A DNA stretch of 34,257 nt. Source: Caproicibacter sp002399225. GTDB lineage: Bacteria > Bacillota > Clostridia > Oscillospirales > Acutalibacteraceae. The stretch spans positions 1 to 34,257 of the forward strand of contig DAIOKN010000025.1 in NCBI GenBank assembly GCA_036756705.1. The letters are read 5' to 3'. A model generated the notes under the pieces. The model saw only the letters and a list, made by a program, of their open reading frames with translations. It was not told the DNA's origin and did no database searches. Position numbers and translations under genes: made by a program. Numbering within the stretch: the first letter of the stretch is position 1; every line of letters starts with the position of its first letter. Below, piece by piece: positions 1 to 7,697 of this stretch.

Positions 1-106
1 CTTCACGGTAAGCGCGAATCCAGTTTGAAACGGTAGCGTGACAGATTCCGTATTCGGCGGCAAGACTGGCAATTGTGCGACCGTTCTGAATTTTATCATA
101 TTGTGA
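1..106 (-). pseudogene. IS3-type transposase OrfA remnant (HTH part)
   Basis: The minus strand reads an open stretch ending at the left edge with GRTIASLAAEYGICHATVSN followed by WIRAYRE, the helix-turn-helix of IS3-family OrfA proteins. An in-frame TAG at 107-109 closes it upstream and no start codon or ribosome site is visible, so it is a remnant whose remainder lies off the left edge. No terminal inverted repeat was found on the inner side. Confidence 0.7.
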
Positions 107-245
107 CTAACTTTTCTATTGGTTTAGTTTTCGGGGCTCAGGTCAATCAAATTATAAGCTATTTACAGTCTCATAATCTACATGATTTTCTGAGAGCAGC
201 TTTCGGGCTGTTCTTTGTCCAAAAAACGAAAGAAGAACTTTCAAT

Positions 246-347
246 ATGCCAAGCGCGGTAACGGCTCTGGCGCAGATGGCCGACCACGCGGCGACGCAGA
301 TTACCCCCAGTCACACGGACTGGACGGATTTAGTGACATTTTCCTGA
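246..347 (+). pseudogene. 33-codon remnant, possibly from a conjugative-element protein
   Basis: An ATG-initiated frame of 33 codons contains MADHAATQIT and HTDWTDL, which resembles the extreme N-terminus of large proteins carried by Firmicutes conjugative elements. It stops at a TGA and runs into the promoter of the next gene. The resemblance is from memory and short, so this is tentative. I recognise nothing in the rest of 107-332. Confidence 0.22.
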
Positions 348-361
348 ATGTACGGTATAAT
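333..361 (+). promoter_or_regulatory. sigma-A type promoter for the small membrane-protein genes
   Basis: GTGACA (333-338) and a perfect TATAAT (356-361) are separated by 17 bases. The expected transcription start is about 368, some 40 bases before the GTG start at 410. The -35 element matches the consensus in five of six bases. Confidence 0.65.
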
Positions 362-409
362 AATGGCAACAGAAAAACGAATTTCCAGCTTTATAAAGGA
401 GACATTTTC

Positions 410-730
410 GTGGAAGGACTGATGAATGTGGGGAGCCTTGTTCTTGGATTGATTGCGTGGATACTGCCTGCGGTTAATCTTGTCCAGCATAATAAAATCA
501 ATAGTAAAAGATATGCCACCTTTACGGTAACAAGCCTCAGTTCCTGCGCGGTTGCGTTGCGCTTACAGCTTTTCTACACCGATCATCTGGTAAAAATAGA
601 AGATTGGTCTGCGCTTCTGGATACTTCCCATGCGACGGCATTGGTTGCCACCCTGCTTCTTGTTGTTACGATTATTCTTAACGCAAGTGCGCTGATTGTG
701 TATTTCGGAAAAAATCAGAAAGCTGACTAA
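410..730 (+). CDS. small integral membrane protein, unknown function
   Basis: The frame is open from further upstream, but GTG at 410 is chosen because AAAGGAGA lies 7-8 bases before it and the promoter at 333-361 would fall inside a longer gene. The product has 106 residues with about three hydrophobic segments: residues 5-25, 38-52 and 75-100. It ends in the charged tail GKNQKAD. No catalytic motif is visible and I do not recognise the family. It is followed after 27 bases by another small membrane protein on the same strand, probably one transcript, and then by a membrane-anchored XRE regulator at 1271. This suggests a small regulator/membrane module, but no function can be assigned. Confidence 0.6.
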   Translation: MEGLMNVGSLVLGLIAWILPAVNLVQHNKINSKRYATFTVTSLSSCAVALRLQLFYTDHLVKIEDWSALLDTSHATALVATLLLVVTIILNASALIVYFGKNQKAD

Positions 731-757
731 TTCTAATTTGCAGGGGAGGACAGGTAT

Positions 758-1006
758 TTGAAAAAGATAACTTTTAAGCAACAAATGTTTTTTGGCCTTG
801 CTATTGTTTTACTTGGTTTTGTGTTATCAACTCTCTTTAAGCAAGGCCTGTTTTCAAATGCAGGGGAAATTATTTATGGGCTTTTATTTATCATAAACCC
901 AGTTTTCCCCGCACGATGCGAAAACATACCAAGAATGAGGCTCTACATACGCTTAGCTGGGCTGGTTGTTGTAGTCCTTGGGTTGATGACCCGGTTTAGC
1001 GTGTAA
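758..1006 (+). CDS. small membrane protein, unknown function
   Basis: A TTG start at 758 follows GGGGAGGA with a spacing of about 8. The 82-residue product begins MKKITFKQQM and has two or three hydrophobic helices (about residues 10-28, 37-49 and 62-76) separated by a short polar loop. It lies 27 bases downstream of the preceding membrane-protein gene and probably shares its promoter. No family is recognised. The absence of any cofactor or transport motif leaves open a structural or regulatory role, or a remnant that still has an intact frame. Confidence 0.5.
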   Translation: MKKITFKQQMFFGLAIVLLGFVLSTLFKQGLFSNAGEIIYGLLFIINPVFPARCENIPRMRLYIRLAGLVVVVLGLMTRFSV

Positions 1007-1047
1007 GAGCAAACTTTTGTACACATCAAATACATGTCCGGCGCGGA

Positions 1048-1164
1048 GGAACGGAGCTTCTGACTCTGACGGATTCCATGCTGGAAAAGCTCCGGAACAT
1101 GAGTGATAGGGAACACGCCGCGCTTGATCTATTCCCGGACTTTGATAACCAAGGCGAGGAATAA
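1048..1164 (+). pseudogene. C-terminal fragment of an unrecognised accessory protein (copy 1)
   Basis: An open frame without a start ends NMSDREHAALDLFPDF, then DNQGEE and TAA at 1162-1164. A diverged copy of its core (MSDREYAALDLF) recurs at about 2065-2105 on the same strand, on the other side of the XRE gene. The protein family is not recognised. Both copies look like debris of the same accessory gene. Confidence 0.4.
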
Positions 1165-1270
1165 AATTCTGCCTTTTGTGCCTATAAAGGCGCTAAAATA
1201 CGCGATTCTACCGCTGGTCGGTTGCCCCAAACCCCCATTTGACTTAAAATATTAACCGGAGGTGCATCAA

Positions 1271-2035
1271 ATGTATGAAATCGACAACGAAAAGTTCGGC
1301 GTGTTTTTAGCGCAGCTACGAAAACAGAAAGGTTTTACACAAAAGGAATTAGCGCAAAAACTATTCGTCTCTGATAAGGCCGTCAGCAAGTGGGAACGCG
1401 GATTAAGTATGCCGGATATCGCGTTGCTTTCTCCGTTGGCCAATCTGCTCGGCGTAACCATAACTGAATTGTTGAGCGGCCAATATATCAGTGAGCCTCA
1501 ACAGATGAATATGCAGGAGGTTGAGAGCTTGGTAAGTGGGACCTTGAAACTTTCTGCAGAAGAAGAACAGCAATGCAGACAGCGGCGTAAACGGCGAGGT
1601 ATTATTTATTTAGCTTGTGTAATAATCGTCTTTTTAGAATGTGCGCTACTTCATGCATTGGGTTATTCCTTAGACCAGTTAACTGACAATATCCTGACGG
1701 TTGAAATACTCAGCCTTTTATTTGGAGGATGGCTCTGCCTGTTTGCAAAGGAAACGCTTCCTTCTTATTATGATAAAAATAAAATTAACTTTTATAGTGA
1801 CGGGATATTCCGAATTAACATAGTAGGTATCCATTTTAACAACAGTAACTGGCCTCATATTCTTCACGCCGGACGGTTGTGGTTAATGGTCGTCTCTGTA
1901 GTTTTCCCGCTTATTTATCTCACGGTAAACTGGTCCTTTCCGGTAGTATGGAGTTCAGGAAAGTTGTATTTTACACTGTTCGGGTGTTCCTGCTTTCTCA
2001 TTCCGATGATTGTTGCTGGGAAACGCTATGAATAA
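1271..2035 (+). CDS. membrane-anchored XRE-family transcriptional regulator
   Basis: The product has 254 residues. Residues 8-65 form an XRE/Cro-type helix-turn-helix (FLAQLRKQKGFTQKELAQKL, then SDKAVSKWERG). This is the type common in Clostridia, with a recognition helix followed by a conserved KWERG. A basic linker (QRRKRR) leads into about four membrane segments in the C-terminal half. ATG at 1271 is preferred over the GTG at 1262 because GGAGG (1258-1262) sits 8 bases upstream and overlaps that GTG. Such proteins usually couple a membrane signal to repression, but the target here is unknown. The neighbouring small membrane proteins at 410-1006 are plausible partners. The gene sits between two diverged copies of one gene fragment, so it may have arrived with a mobile element. 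Confidence 0.8.
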   Translation: MYEIDNEKFGVFLAQLRKQKGFTQKELAQKLFVSDKAVSKWERGLSMPDIALLSPLANLLGVTITELLSGQYISEPQQMNMQEVESLVSGTLKLSAEEEQQCRQRRKRRGIIYLACVIIVFLECALLHALGYSLDQLTDNILTVEILSLLFGGWLCLFAKETLPSYYDKNKINFYSDGIFRINIVGIHFNNSNWPHILHAGRLWLMVVSVVFPLIYLTVNWSFPVVWSSGKLYFTLFGCSCFLIPMIVAGKRYE

Positions 2036-2038
2036 GTT

Positions 2039-2263
2039 TTGGATCGGTTATACCAACTCCGGGGCATGAGCGATAGGGAATACGCCGCGCTTGATCTGTT
2101 CCGGATTCTGACAAATAAATTACTCCGTATCCGTCTTATGCACCATGCTCATGTCATCAACATCCGGGGAGAAACCTACCGGCTGAAAGACCGGCTCAAA
2201 ACTGGCGTTCAAACTGTTCCGGCGGCAGATATCCCGGCGTTGGAGAAACCGGCGGAAGAATAA
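2039..2263 (+). pseudogene. chimeric remnant: accessory fragment (copy 2) joined to an IstB-like C-terminus
   Basis: The first third repeats the MSDREYAALDLF segment seen at 1048-1164. It then continues as LMHHAHVINIRGETYRLKDR, which resembles the C-terminal end of IS21-family IstB ATPases. The only start is a TTG with no ribosome site, lying just after the XRE stop. I read this as two fragments joined by rearrangement, not a working gene. The IstB assignment is by motif only. Confidence 0.4.
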
Positions 2264-2525
2264 CCGGCGCTTGTGGGTCAAATTCACCGGCGTTGACAGT
2301 TCGGAAGCATATGGAAAATCATCACAAGGTGGAAGGCAATGGGATAGATAAAACCATAAGTGTCATTCCATCACTTGAAAAATGTTATATTAAAAGATTG
2401 TACTAAGTAACATTATATTTATTTTCAGGATTCTTTACAATACCGGAAGAAGCCAAAAAAGACATTTTCCCTTGCTTTGGAACGTAAATAAGACTATTTG
2501 TCGCAAAGTGAAAGAAGAATGGCTT
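2264..2525. other. degenerate accessory DNA with no assignable gene
   Basis: A 31-codon frame (2311-2406, beginning MENHHKVEGN) has no clear ribosome site and no family resemblance. The stretch is AT-rich around 2380-2430 with promoter-like hexamers but nothing decisive. Confidence 0.35.
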
Positions 2526-2739
2526 ATGAAGATTCTGCTGATGGACGACACTCCTATCTTTCTGGAAGGGCTGAAAAATTTTCTGAAAATCGCGCGGCTG
2601 CTCCTAAGAAAAGATCCCAGCTATCAGATTGGTTTGAAGCTGACCGGCAGTAAAGCCACCCGGCATGGTATGGATTATGTTCGACGTGTACGACAACAAA
2701 AGCCATCTGCTCCTCATGGCTCAAATAGAACCGTCTTTA
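2526..2739 (+). pseudogene. response-regulator N-terminal fragment and unrecognised coding debris
   Basis: From ATG 2526 the frame begins MKILLMDDTPIFLEGLKNFL, a clear match to the start of a response-regulator receiver domain (first strand, acidic pair, first helix). After about 20 residues the similarity ends and the frame runs into unrelated sequence. A second frame (ATG 2665) reads MVWIMFDVYDNKSHLLLMAQ, which also looks like protein-coding debris but is not recognised. The receiver lacks its phosphorylated aspartate and output domain, so it cannot function. Confidence 0.5.
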
Positions 2740-2870
2740 TAACAGGTTTCTTTATGGTGGTCTTTTCATTAACGGTTTTACCCGCGCGGATGCCCTTATC
2801 GTTATCCGTATTTGAGCCGGTGAGGTTTACCGCCGCTCCAGAAATACGTAGAACCGTCGTAGGAAGTTAA
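2740..2870 (-). pseudogene. YD-repeat (Rhs) remnant
   Basis: On the minus strand, SYDGSTYFWSGGKPHRLKYG is followed, after a frameshift, by NDKGIRAGKTVNEKTT. The latter matches the YDSSGIRTSKTVNG segment of the Rhs-like gene at 3524-4552. Several stops interrupt it. It is a second, broken copy of YD-repeat sequence on the same strand, downstream of the intact tip and its membrane partner. Confidence 0.55.
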
Positions 2871-2957
2871 AATTCCCGTCCCCATTGGAAGCGAACTCCT
2901 TGCAATTTGGCTAATTGACTGGAATCTGAATTCTATATGCCATAATCAATACAACAT

Positions 2958-3491
2958 TTAAACTAAAGGAGAACCGTACCACCTGTAGCCAATTCCGGAA
3001 AGCCATAAACAAAGTGTAATTGCTATCGGTAAAATAACTGTTAAAGCAATTAACAGCAAAGGCTTAAGCTCTTTAGGGTGGCTGGCGCAGTATTCCCTAT
3101 GCTTCTGTTGTTCCTGATCCGACTTAAATTTAAAATCTTCAATTTGTTGTTTGCGATACTTAAAATTACAGCACCACCCTCCCTCTAACTCTTCCTTCCG
3201 AATTTTATTTAACTCTTTTTGCACTGATTTGTATGTACTACATGTAGCTAATATTAATAAAGGAAGCGCCGCATACCACAAAAGAGAAAACAAGAAAAGG
3301 ATATTAAAGCCATACAATAATATATAAGTAGAGTAACATCTAAAAGATAAATATCGAATTTTCTTGCTATATGAAACTGCTAAAATGATGGCTAACACTA
3401 TAACTGCCTGATAACCTGAAAGTTGAAGTAACTCTCCAGAAAGGTCTAAACTATTCCATGGAAAGTATATCCGATTAAAAAAATCAATCAT
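2958..3491 (-). CDS. membrane protein, candidate immunity partner of the Rhs tip
   Basis: The product has 177 residues with hydrophobic segments at about 26-41, 56-84 and 142-165 and a charged central loop rich in K, E and Q (about 88-140). The ATG at 3491 is preceded by GAGAGG with a 7-base spacing. It begins 32 bases after the Rhs-like gene ends, on the same strand, which is the usual position of an immunity gene behind a polymorphic-toxin tip. Base composition is AT-rich like the tip and unlike the neighbouring acyltransferase gene. No family is recognised. The immunity role is inferred from position and from the hydrophobic character of the adjacent tip. Confidence 0.6.
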   Translation of the reverse strand: MIDFFNRIYFPWNSLDLSGELLQLSGYQAVIVLAIILAVSYSKKIRYLSFRCYSTYILLYGFNILFLFSLLWYAALPLLILATCSTYKSVQKELNKIRKEELEGGWCCNFKYRKQQIEDFKFKSDQEQQKHREYCASHPKELKPLLLIALTVILPIAITLCLWLSGIGYRWYGSPLV

Positions 3492-3523
3492 ATATTAACC
3501 TCTCTATTCATTGCGATATTTAA

Positions 3524-4552
3524 TTAAAACCAACTAAAATCCCCATTCATTAGTGTAACCATATCATTAATCCACATAGCAATTGACAACGAATGCCCTA
3601 AAAATATACTTGCTAAATCATTTATAATTTCAAATCCTAATTTTGAATTTAGAACGGCAAATTTATTGGCACCTAAAAAAGTACAGACAGTTGTTACCGC
3701 TGCAGCACCTACTCCGACTTTATACCAAAGATTACATATTTTTATATTTGCGTTGTAAGTTTGCTGTTTAATTTTATGTGTTCTCAGCTGTTCGGTAAGG
3801 TGATTAATAGATTGATTATAATCATATACTGTGACCCCCAACGACCCTAACCCTAAGGCAAGTGCAGCAGCGAACCTCGGCCCTCCGGTTACCGGATTTA
3901 CCAAACAAACAAGCGATAATACAGAAGAAGCCATATTTAAAATCATGGATGTGACAGAATGCCCGTCTGGATCACCATATATAACAGGATTATTATTCGC
4001 ATACGCATACAGATTTGCGCTTACTCCTGTTTGACCTTTATGTAAGCTTGCATCGTCTCTGCTGATGAAACGGGATATTTCGGGATTATAATACCTGCTT
4101 TGCAGGTAATACAGCCCGGTTTCAGTATCATAATAATAGCCCCTGTACCTGAACGGATTTTGGATGCCTACTGTTGAAGCCAAACTTCCGTCCATGTTTA
4201 TAAGCTTGCCCCACGCATCATATTGATAAGTTACCACTTCATGGTCGCTGCTGTCCAATAATCCAATTATATCACCTTGTACGTTCGTTTCATAATAATA
4301 TTTTACGTCGTTCAAAGTCATGTAACATAATTTTCCTGTTGTGTCATAAATAAAATTTAAAATATTTGTGCCATCCGTTTGACTTGCAACGTTATTGTTT
4401 TTGTCAAGAGTGTAAGTCGTCGTAATCCCGTTAACAGTTTTACTCGTGCGGATACCTGAACTATCGTATTGATAGGAACTTACATTTCCGCTGTTTTTTG
4501 CAAGCTCCTTGACCGATATTTTGCTGGCATAGTGAGCGCCGATATACTGCAA
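3524..4552 (-). CDS. Rhs/YD-repeat C-terminal fragment with hydrophobic tip (candidate polymorphic toxin)
   Basis: Residues 24-140 are YD repeats (YQYDSSGIRTSKTVNG, YQYDAWGKL). Residues 137-198 are the conserved Rhs core, with RYRGYYYDTETGLYYLQSRY, then a PEISRFISRDD-type segment, NLYAYANNNPV and GDPDGH. After the core comes a variable tip (199-342) with several hydrophobic stretches and no nuclease motif. In Rhs proteins the core precedes a cleaved toxin domain. The protein lacks the thousands of residues of shaft and any secretion signal, so it is a 5'-truncated gene or an orphan tip. Its first 19 residues (QYIGAHYASKISVKELAKN) instead match the start of an AraC-type HTH, evidence of a recombination junction. 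The TTG at 4552 is only the first possible start. The frame is open back to a TGA at 4598-4600 and no convincing ribosome site is visible. Confidence 0.65.
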   Translation of the reverse strand: MQYIGAHYASKISVKELAKNSGNVSSYQYDSSGIRTSKTVNGITTTYTLDKNNNVASQTDGTNILNFIYDTTGKLCYMTLNDVKYYYETNVQGDIIGLLDSSDHEVVTYQYDAWGKLINMDGSLASTVGIQNPFRYRGYYYDTETGLYYLQSRYYNPEISRFISRDDASLHKGQTGVSANLYAYANNNPVIYGDPDGHSVTSMILNMASSVLSLVCLVNPVTGGPRFAAALALGLGSLGVTVYDYNQSINHLTEQLRTHKIKQQTYNANIKICNLWYKVGVGAAAVTTVCTFLGANKFAVLNSKLGFEIINDLASIFLGHSLSIAMWINDMVTLMNGDFSWF

Positions 4553-4674
4553 AACCGCATCGAACCGTTTGAGGCTGTTTATCTTTGAGGAAAAGGCTCA
4601 AGTAAGTAAATAAAATGCAGCAATGTTAATGGGTTGCAGACAATCCTTAAGCAATACCTTTACCAAAAGTAGAA

Positions 4675-4716
4675 AAGTGAAAGCCGATTGCAGGTTATAT
4701 TAATCGGCTTTCACTT
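4675..4716 (-). terminator. intrinsic terminator of the acyltransferase operon
   Basis: A perfect 15-bp inverted repeat (AAGTGAAAGCCGATT at 4675-4689 against 4702-4716, 12-base loop) is followed on the minus strand by TTCTACTTTT. Its upstream arm overlaps the last codons of the acyltransferase gene. Confidence 0.8.
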
Positions 4717-5785
4717 GCTTATTGCTTTTTTCTATTTTGATTCCAAGAATCAGGTATCTCAGGATCGGGATACGCTTCAGCAGTTCATATAAAGCGGGAG
4801 CGATGATAAGGACTAAGAAAATGGCAATCAGATAAATTGCGAATACAGGCAGCGCCGTATAGAGCTTCAGGAAATAGCAAGCCGAAAGAACAACAAGATA
4901 GTGGACGATGTATATGCCAAAGCTCGATTTTGTCATATACGTTGCGAACCTCGAAGTTTTGTTGAACCATGCCTTTCCGCATCCAAGAATTGCCAGAACC
5001 GCAACCCATAGGTAAGCATTGGTGAAAAGGCTTTTCAGGCAGGCATCCTCGGTATAATTTTGACCGAAATAATACACCGTATAAGCAATGCCCGTCACGG
5101 CAGCAATCATCAACATCGGCAGGTGAATTTTCCGCACTTTGTCCTGAATTTCATCATGCGAGAAAATGAAATAACCAATCAAAAACGCCACGAAGTAAAT
5201 ACCGAAGCGATAAGCCGTAATAACCGGAACATTGAGAATCTGTGACGCTCCCCAGAGGGGAAGGAAAAGAAACAGGATCACGAAAAGATTACACTTCCCG
5301 CAGAGCGTGTAAAATTTATCCTTAGAATCGATTTTCCGAATCAGCACAAGAAGCAATGAGAATACCCACAGCATCTGGATAAACCATAACGGGCCGATCC
5401 CGGAAACGGCCATAATGGGGTAGCGAAGGAATGCCGGAAGCATATTCCACGCGCCGGCGATCTTCACGTTGAAATAGCCGACAGACCATTGGAAAACGAA
5501 GAGCCCGAGGGTGGAAGGAACAAGCAGCTTCGTGGTTCTTTCTCCTATAAACTGTTTATGGCTCCGATGTTTCAGAGCATACCGGGAGCTGATTCCGGCA
5601 ATCAGGAACAGTAAGGCCATGAACCACGGATATATAAAATATAGCACGGCGTCCTGATACTGTACTTTTGAAAAACTGCCGACGCCGCCCAGCACACCCA
5701 CACCATTGAACAAATAAAAGACGTGGTAAACCAGAACCAGCAAAACTGTAGCCCAGCGGATATTGTCTAAGTAGTGCTTTCTCAT
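4700..5785 (-). CDS. acyltransferase family 3 integral membrane protein
   Basis: The product has 361 residues with about ten membrane helices and the usual opening of acyltransferase-3 proteins (MRKHYLDNIRWATVLLVLVY, with the conserved H in VYH). The middle carries GPLWFIQMLW and the C-terminal part SSFGIYIVHYLVV, both typical of the family. Members transfer acyl groups from cytoplasmic donors to surface polysaccharides, peptidoglycan or lipids. The substrate here cannot be read from sequence. ATG 5785 is supported by GAGGAAA, which overlaps the end of the AbrB gene just upstream, so the two genes are probably one transcript. The gene ends inside a strong terminator. Length is normal and the frame is intact. 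Confidence 0.85.
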   Translation of the reverse strand: MRKHYLDNIRWATVLLVLVYHVFYLFNGVGVLGGVGSFSKVQYQDAVLYFIYPWFMALLFLIAGISSRYALKHRSHKQFIGERTTKLLVPSTLGLFVFQWSVGYFNVKIAGAWNMLPAFLRYPIMAVSGIGPLWFIQMLWVFSLLLVLIRKIDSKDKFYTLCGKCNLFVILFLFLPLWGASQILNVPVITAYRFGIYFVAFLIGYFIFSHDEIQDKVRKIHLPMLMIAAVTGIAYTVYYFGQNYTEDACLKSLFTNAYLWVAVLAILGCGKAWFNKTSRFATYMTKSSFGIYIVHYLVVLSACYFLKLYTALPVFAIYLIAIFLVLIIAPALYELLKRIPILRYLILGIKIEKSNKQVKAD

Positions 5786-5787
5786 TG

Positions 5788-6000
5788 CTAATTTTCCTCA
5801 TTATCCGCAAATATTTTTGCGGCAAGCTCGGCAAAGCTTTCTTTGGGCGGAATGGCAATGCCTTTCTTTTCATCGGCAAGCATAATCAGCGTGTCGCCGG
5901 GTTTGATGTTGAATATGTCTCTTGCCTGCTTTGGAATCACAATTTGCCCTTTTTCACCAACCGTAACCGTCCATGCATATTTTCCTTTTTTTGTACTCAT
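5788..6000 (-). CDS. AbrB/MazE-type SpoVT-AbrB domain regulator
   Basis: The product has 70 residues. Residues 8-50 form a swapped-hairpin AbrB domain (VGEKGQIVIPKQARDIF, then IKPGDTLIML), the DNA-binding fold of AbrB, SpoVT and many antitoxins. The ATG at 6000 has GGAGGA about 7 bases upstream and a promoter at 6039-6067. The acyltransferase starts 2 bases after its stop codon, so it probably regulates its own two-gene operon. No PIN or MazF-type toxin is adjacent, which argues against an antitoxin role. Confidence 0.85.
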   Translation of the reverse strand: MSTKKGKYAWTVTVGEKGQIVIPKQARDIFNIKPGDTLIMLADEKKGIAIPPKESFAELAAKIFADNEEN

Positions 6001-6038
6001 ATCTATCCTCCATGCTCAATAAGTATGATTTGTATAAC

Positions 6039-6067
6039 ATATTATATTGATTGGATGCGGAAGTCAA
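6039..6067 (-). promoter_or_regulatory. promoter of the AbrB-acyltransferase operon
   Basis: On the minus strand TTGACT (6062-6067) and TAATAT (6039-6044) are 17 bases apart. An overlapping TATAAT (6041-6046) gives a 15-base spacing. The start codon is about 40 bases downstream. Confidence 0.6.
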
Positions 6068-6156
6068 TACGAAAAATCCCATCAATCAGTTTTGCTTCAA
6101 TCATGGGGCTTATGCAGGGTTGGAAGTCCACTAGCCCTCATAAATTCAGATAAAAC

Positions 6157-6188
6157 AAAAGACCGTCGATAAAATTCGGCGATCTTTT
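6157..6188 (-). terminator. probable terminator downstream of the SDR gene
   Basis: AAAAGACCGTCG (6157-6168) pairs with CGGCGATCTTTT (6177-6188) with one mismatch and one G-U pair. The minus-strand tail is TTTTGTTTTATC. It lies 140 bases past the SDR stop codon. I see no gene in 6068-6327. Confidence 0.5.
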
Positions 6189-6327
6189 CAAATAGTATTT
6201 TGCGTGAGGTTCAATTCGCATAATTGGACTTGCTATCATTCATTTAATGCCCTCTTCTTTCTTTAAGGACAACGTTTTGCAAACACGGCTCAGAACTGGA
6301 CAGGATATCCTGAAAGCGCGTGAGAAT

Positions 6328-7098
6328 CTAAATCCGGCGAAGTCCTTCCCAGCAGGCGATCACGATTTCATGCGGGATGAATTTCGTCAGAATTCGCTGG
6401 ATCGTTGCAACAGGGCCCGGCGTCGATACGGGAAGATTGAATTTGCTGTCGCGCAAGGCGGCTTTTGCTACGCGGCGAGCGTGAGAAGCGAGCGGAAAAT
6501 GCCTTACCGCCTGCGGATCGGCGGATTTTTTCGCGGTGGGAATAAATTCCGTGTCCTTGATCCAATAGGGGCAGACGGCTGTGACATGAATACCCCTTCT
6601 TAAAAGTTCCCAGCGAAGCGCACGGCTGAAACTGCAGACAAAAGCCTTGCTTGCCGCATAGACATTAAGCGACGGCAAAGGCTGAAACGCCGCGACCGAA
6701 CAGATTTCCAGAATGCGCGCGCCTCTTTTCATATAAGGCAGCGCTGCCATCGTTACGTTCACAAGAGCCATGCAGTTGAGCTCGATCATATCGCTTCTGT
6801 CCTGTTCCGAAACTTCGTCACCGACTCCTATTTTGCCGAACCCGGCGGCGTTTACCAGAATGCGGACGTCCGGTTTTTTCTCACAGAGCAATGATTCCAA
6901 GGCGGGAAGGGAATCACGCTTCGTCAGATCCAGAGGAATCGGAACGATGCGGCAAGAAATTTCCTTTGCAAGATCGAGCAGCCGCGCCGAGCGCCGAGCG
7001 ATGATCCAGATCTCGTCCGTATTTTTTCGCCTTGCGATTTCTTTTACAAATTCGCGCCCCAGTCCGCTGGATGCGCCTGTAACAATGGCAATCCGCAT
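6328..7098 (-). CDS. short-chain dehydrogenase/reductase
   Basis: The product has 256 residues. The Rossmann glycine motif is TGASSGLG (residues 7-14), followed by the NAAG motif (83-86), the catalytic serine in CSVAAF (S134) and YAASK (Y147, K151). This is a classical SDR with a complete triad. It should carry out an NAD(P)-dependent oxidoreduction, but the substrate is unknown. ATG 7098 is chosen because AAGGAG precedes it at a good distance and the Rossmann strand starts immediately. A longer frame to 7143 would begin inside the end of the AraC gene. The frameshifted AraC-type regulator lies just upstream on the same strand and may have controlled this gene. Confidence 0.85.
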   Translation of the reverse strand: MRIAIVTGASSGLGREFVKEIARRKNTDEIWIIARRSARLLDLAKEISCRIVPIPLDLTKRDSLPALESLLCEKKPDVRILVNAAGFGKIGVGDEVSEQDRSDMIELNCMALVNVTMAALPYMKRGARILEICSVAAFQPLPSLNVYAASKAFVCSFSRALRWELLRRGIHVTAVCPYWIKDTEFIPTAKKSADPQAVRHFPLASHARRVAKAALRDSKFNLPVSTPGPVATIQRILTKFIPHEIVIACWEGLRRI

Positions 7099-7147
7099 GT
7101 CGGTGCTCCTTCCTTCCTTGCCATGACAAAATCTTCCGGCCACGGGA

Positions 7148-7697
7148 TTACACAGTGATAAAGATGCCGCTGCGGCTCATGTTGCCGGCGGAAAGTCCGG
7201 TCATGCTCTTGCTGGTCACGGCAAAATGGGAAGCGCTGTTGAACCCGGCCATTAACGCTGCGTCGGTAATGCTGTTTCCATCCAGCAGGTGTCGATAAGC
7301 CTTTTTTTTCAAGCTTTATCATGGCAAGATAGCTGTTCAGCGGCATACCGGCCTGCTCTTTAAACAAATGGGACAATCTGCTCTGAGAAATATGAGTTGC
7401 CCGCAATATGTCGCCGATAATGTCGTAACCAATCTCTTCTTTTCCCTTGATCAGGTTCACGGCTCGAATGATTCTTCCATCCTGTGGAATGTCTTGATCG
7501 CATGGCAGCCCAAGCAGATCGAGCATACTATCATAGAATTGATAATAGCTTTTCAGGTTGGAGAGGGGGTCATGCAGAGTGAATGCCTCTTTTACCTGAT
7601 CCACTGTCGCTTGATCGAGCAAACAATAATTCCTGTTCCATAAGTATTTCTTTCCAATTTCCACAGAGATACCCGAAACTTCCAAGGGGCAGTTCAT
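7148..7697 (-). pseudogene. AraC-family regulator with a homopolymer frameshift
   Basis: The frame from ATG 7697 gives an AraC-type protein up to LFKEQAGMPLNSYLAMIKLE, in the HTH domain. The reading then shifts at a run of eight A (minus strand, about 7303-7310). Removing one A continues the domain as KKAYRHLLDGNSITDAALMA and GFNSASHFAVTSKSM, ending at TAA (7148-7150). This is the expected second helix-turn-helix, so the gene is one base from intact. The N-terminus is also uncertain: another frame from ATG 7779 (MEDKKSIYRFQWKGWF) looks coding and ends at a stop beside a run of seven A. The change could be a real slipped-strand mutation or a sequencing error. Confidence 0.75.

Noticed and set aside
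215..409. Upstream extension of the first membrane-protein frame
   Set aside because: The extension is basic and low in hydrophobic residues, it covers a consensus promoter, and a ribosome site lies just before the GTG at 410.
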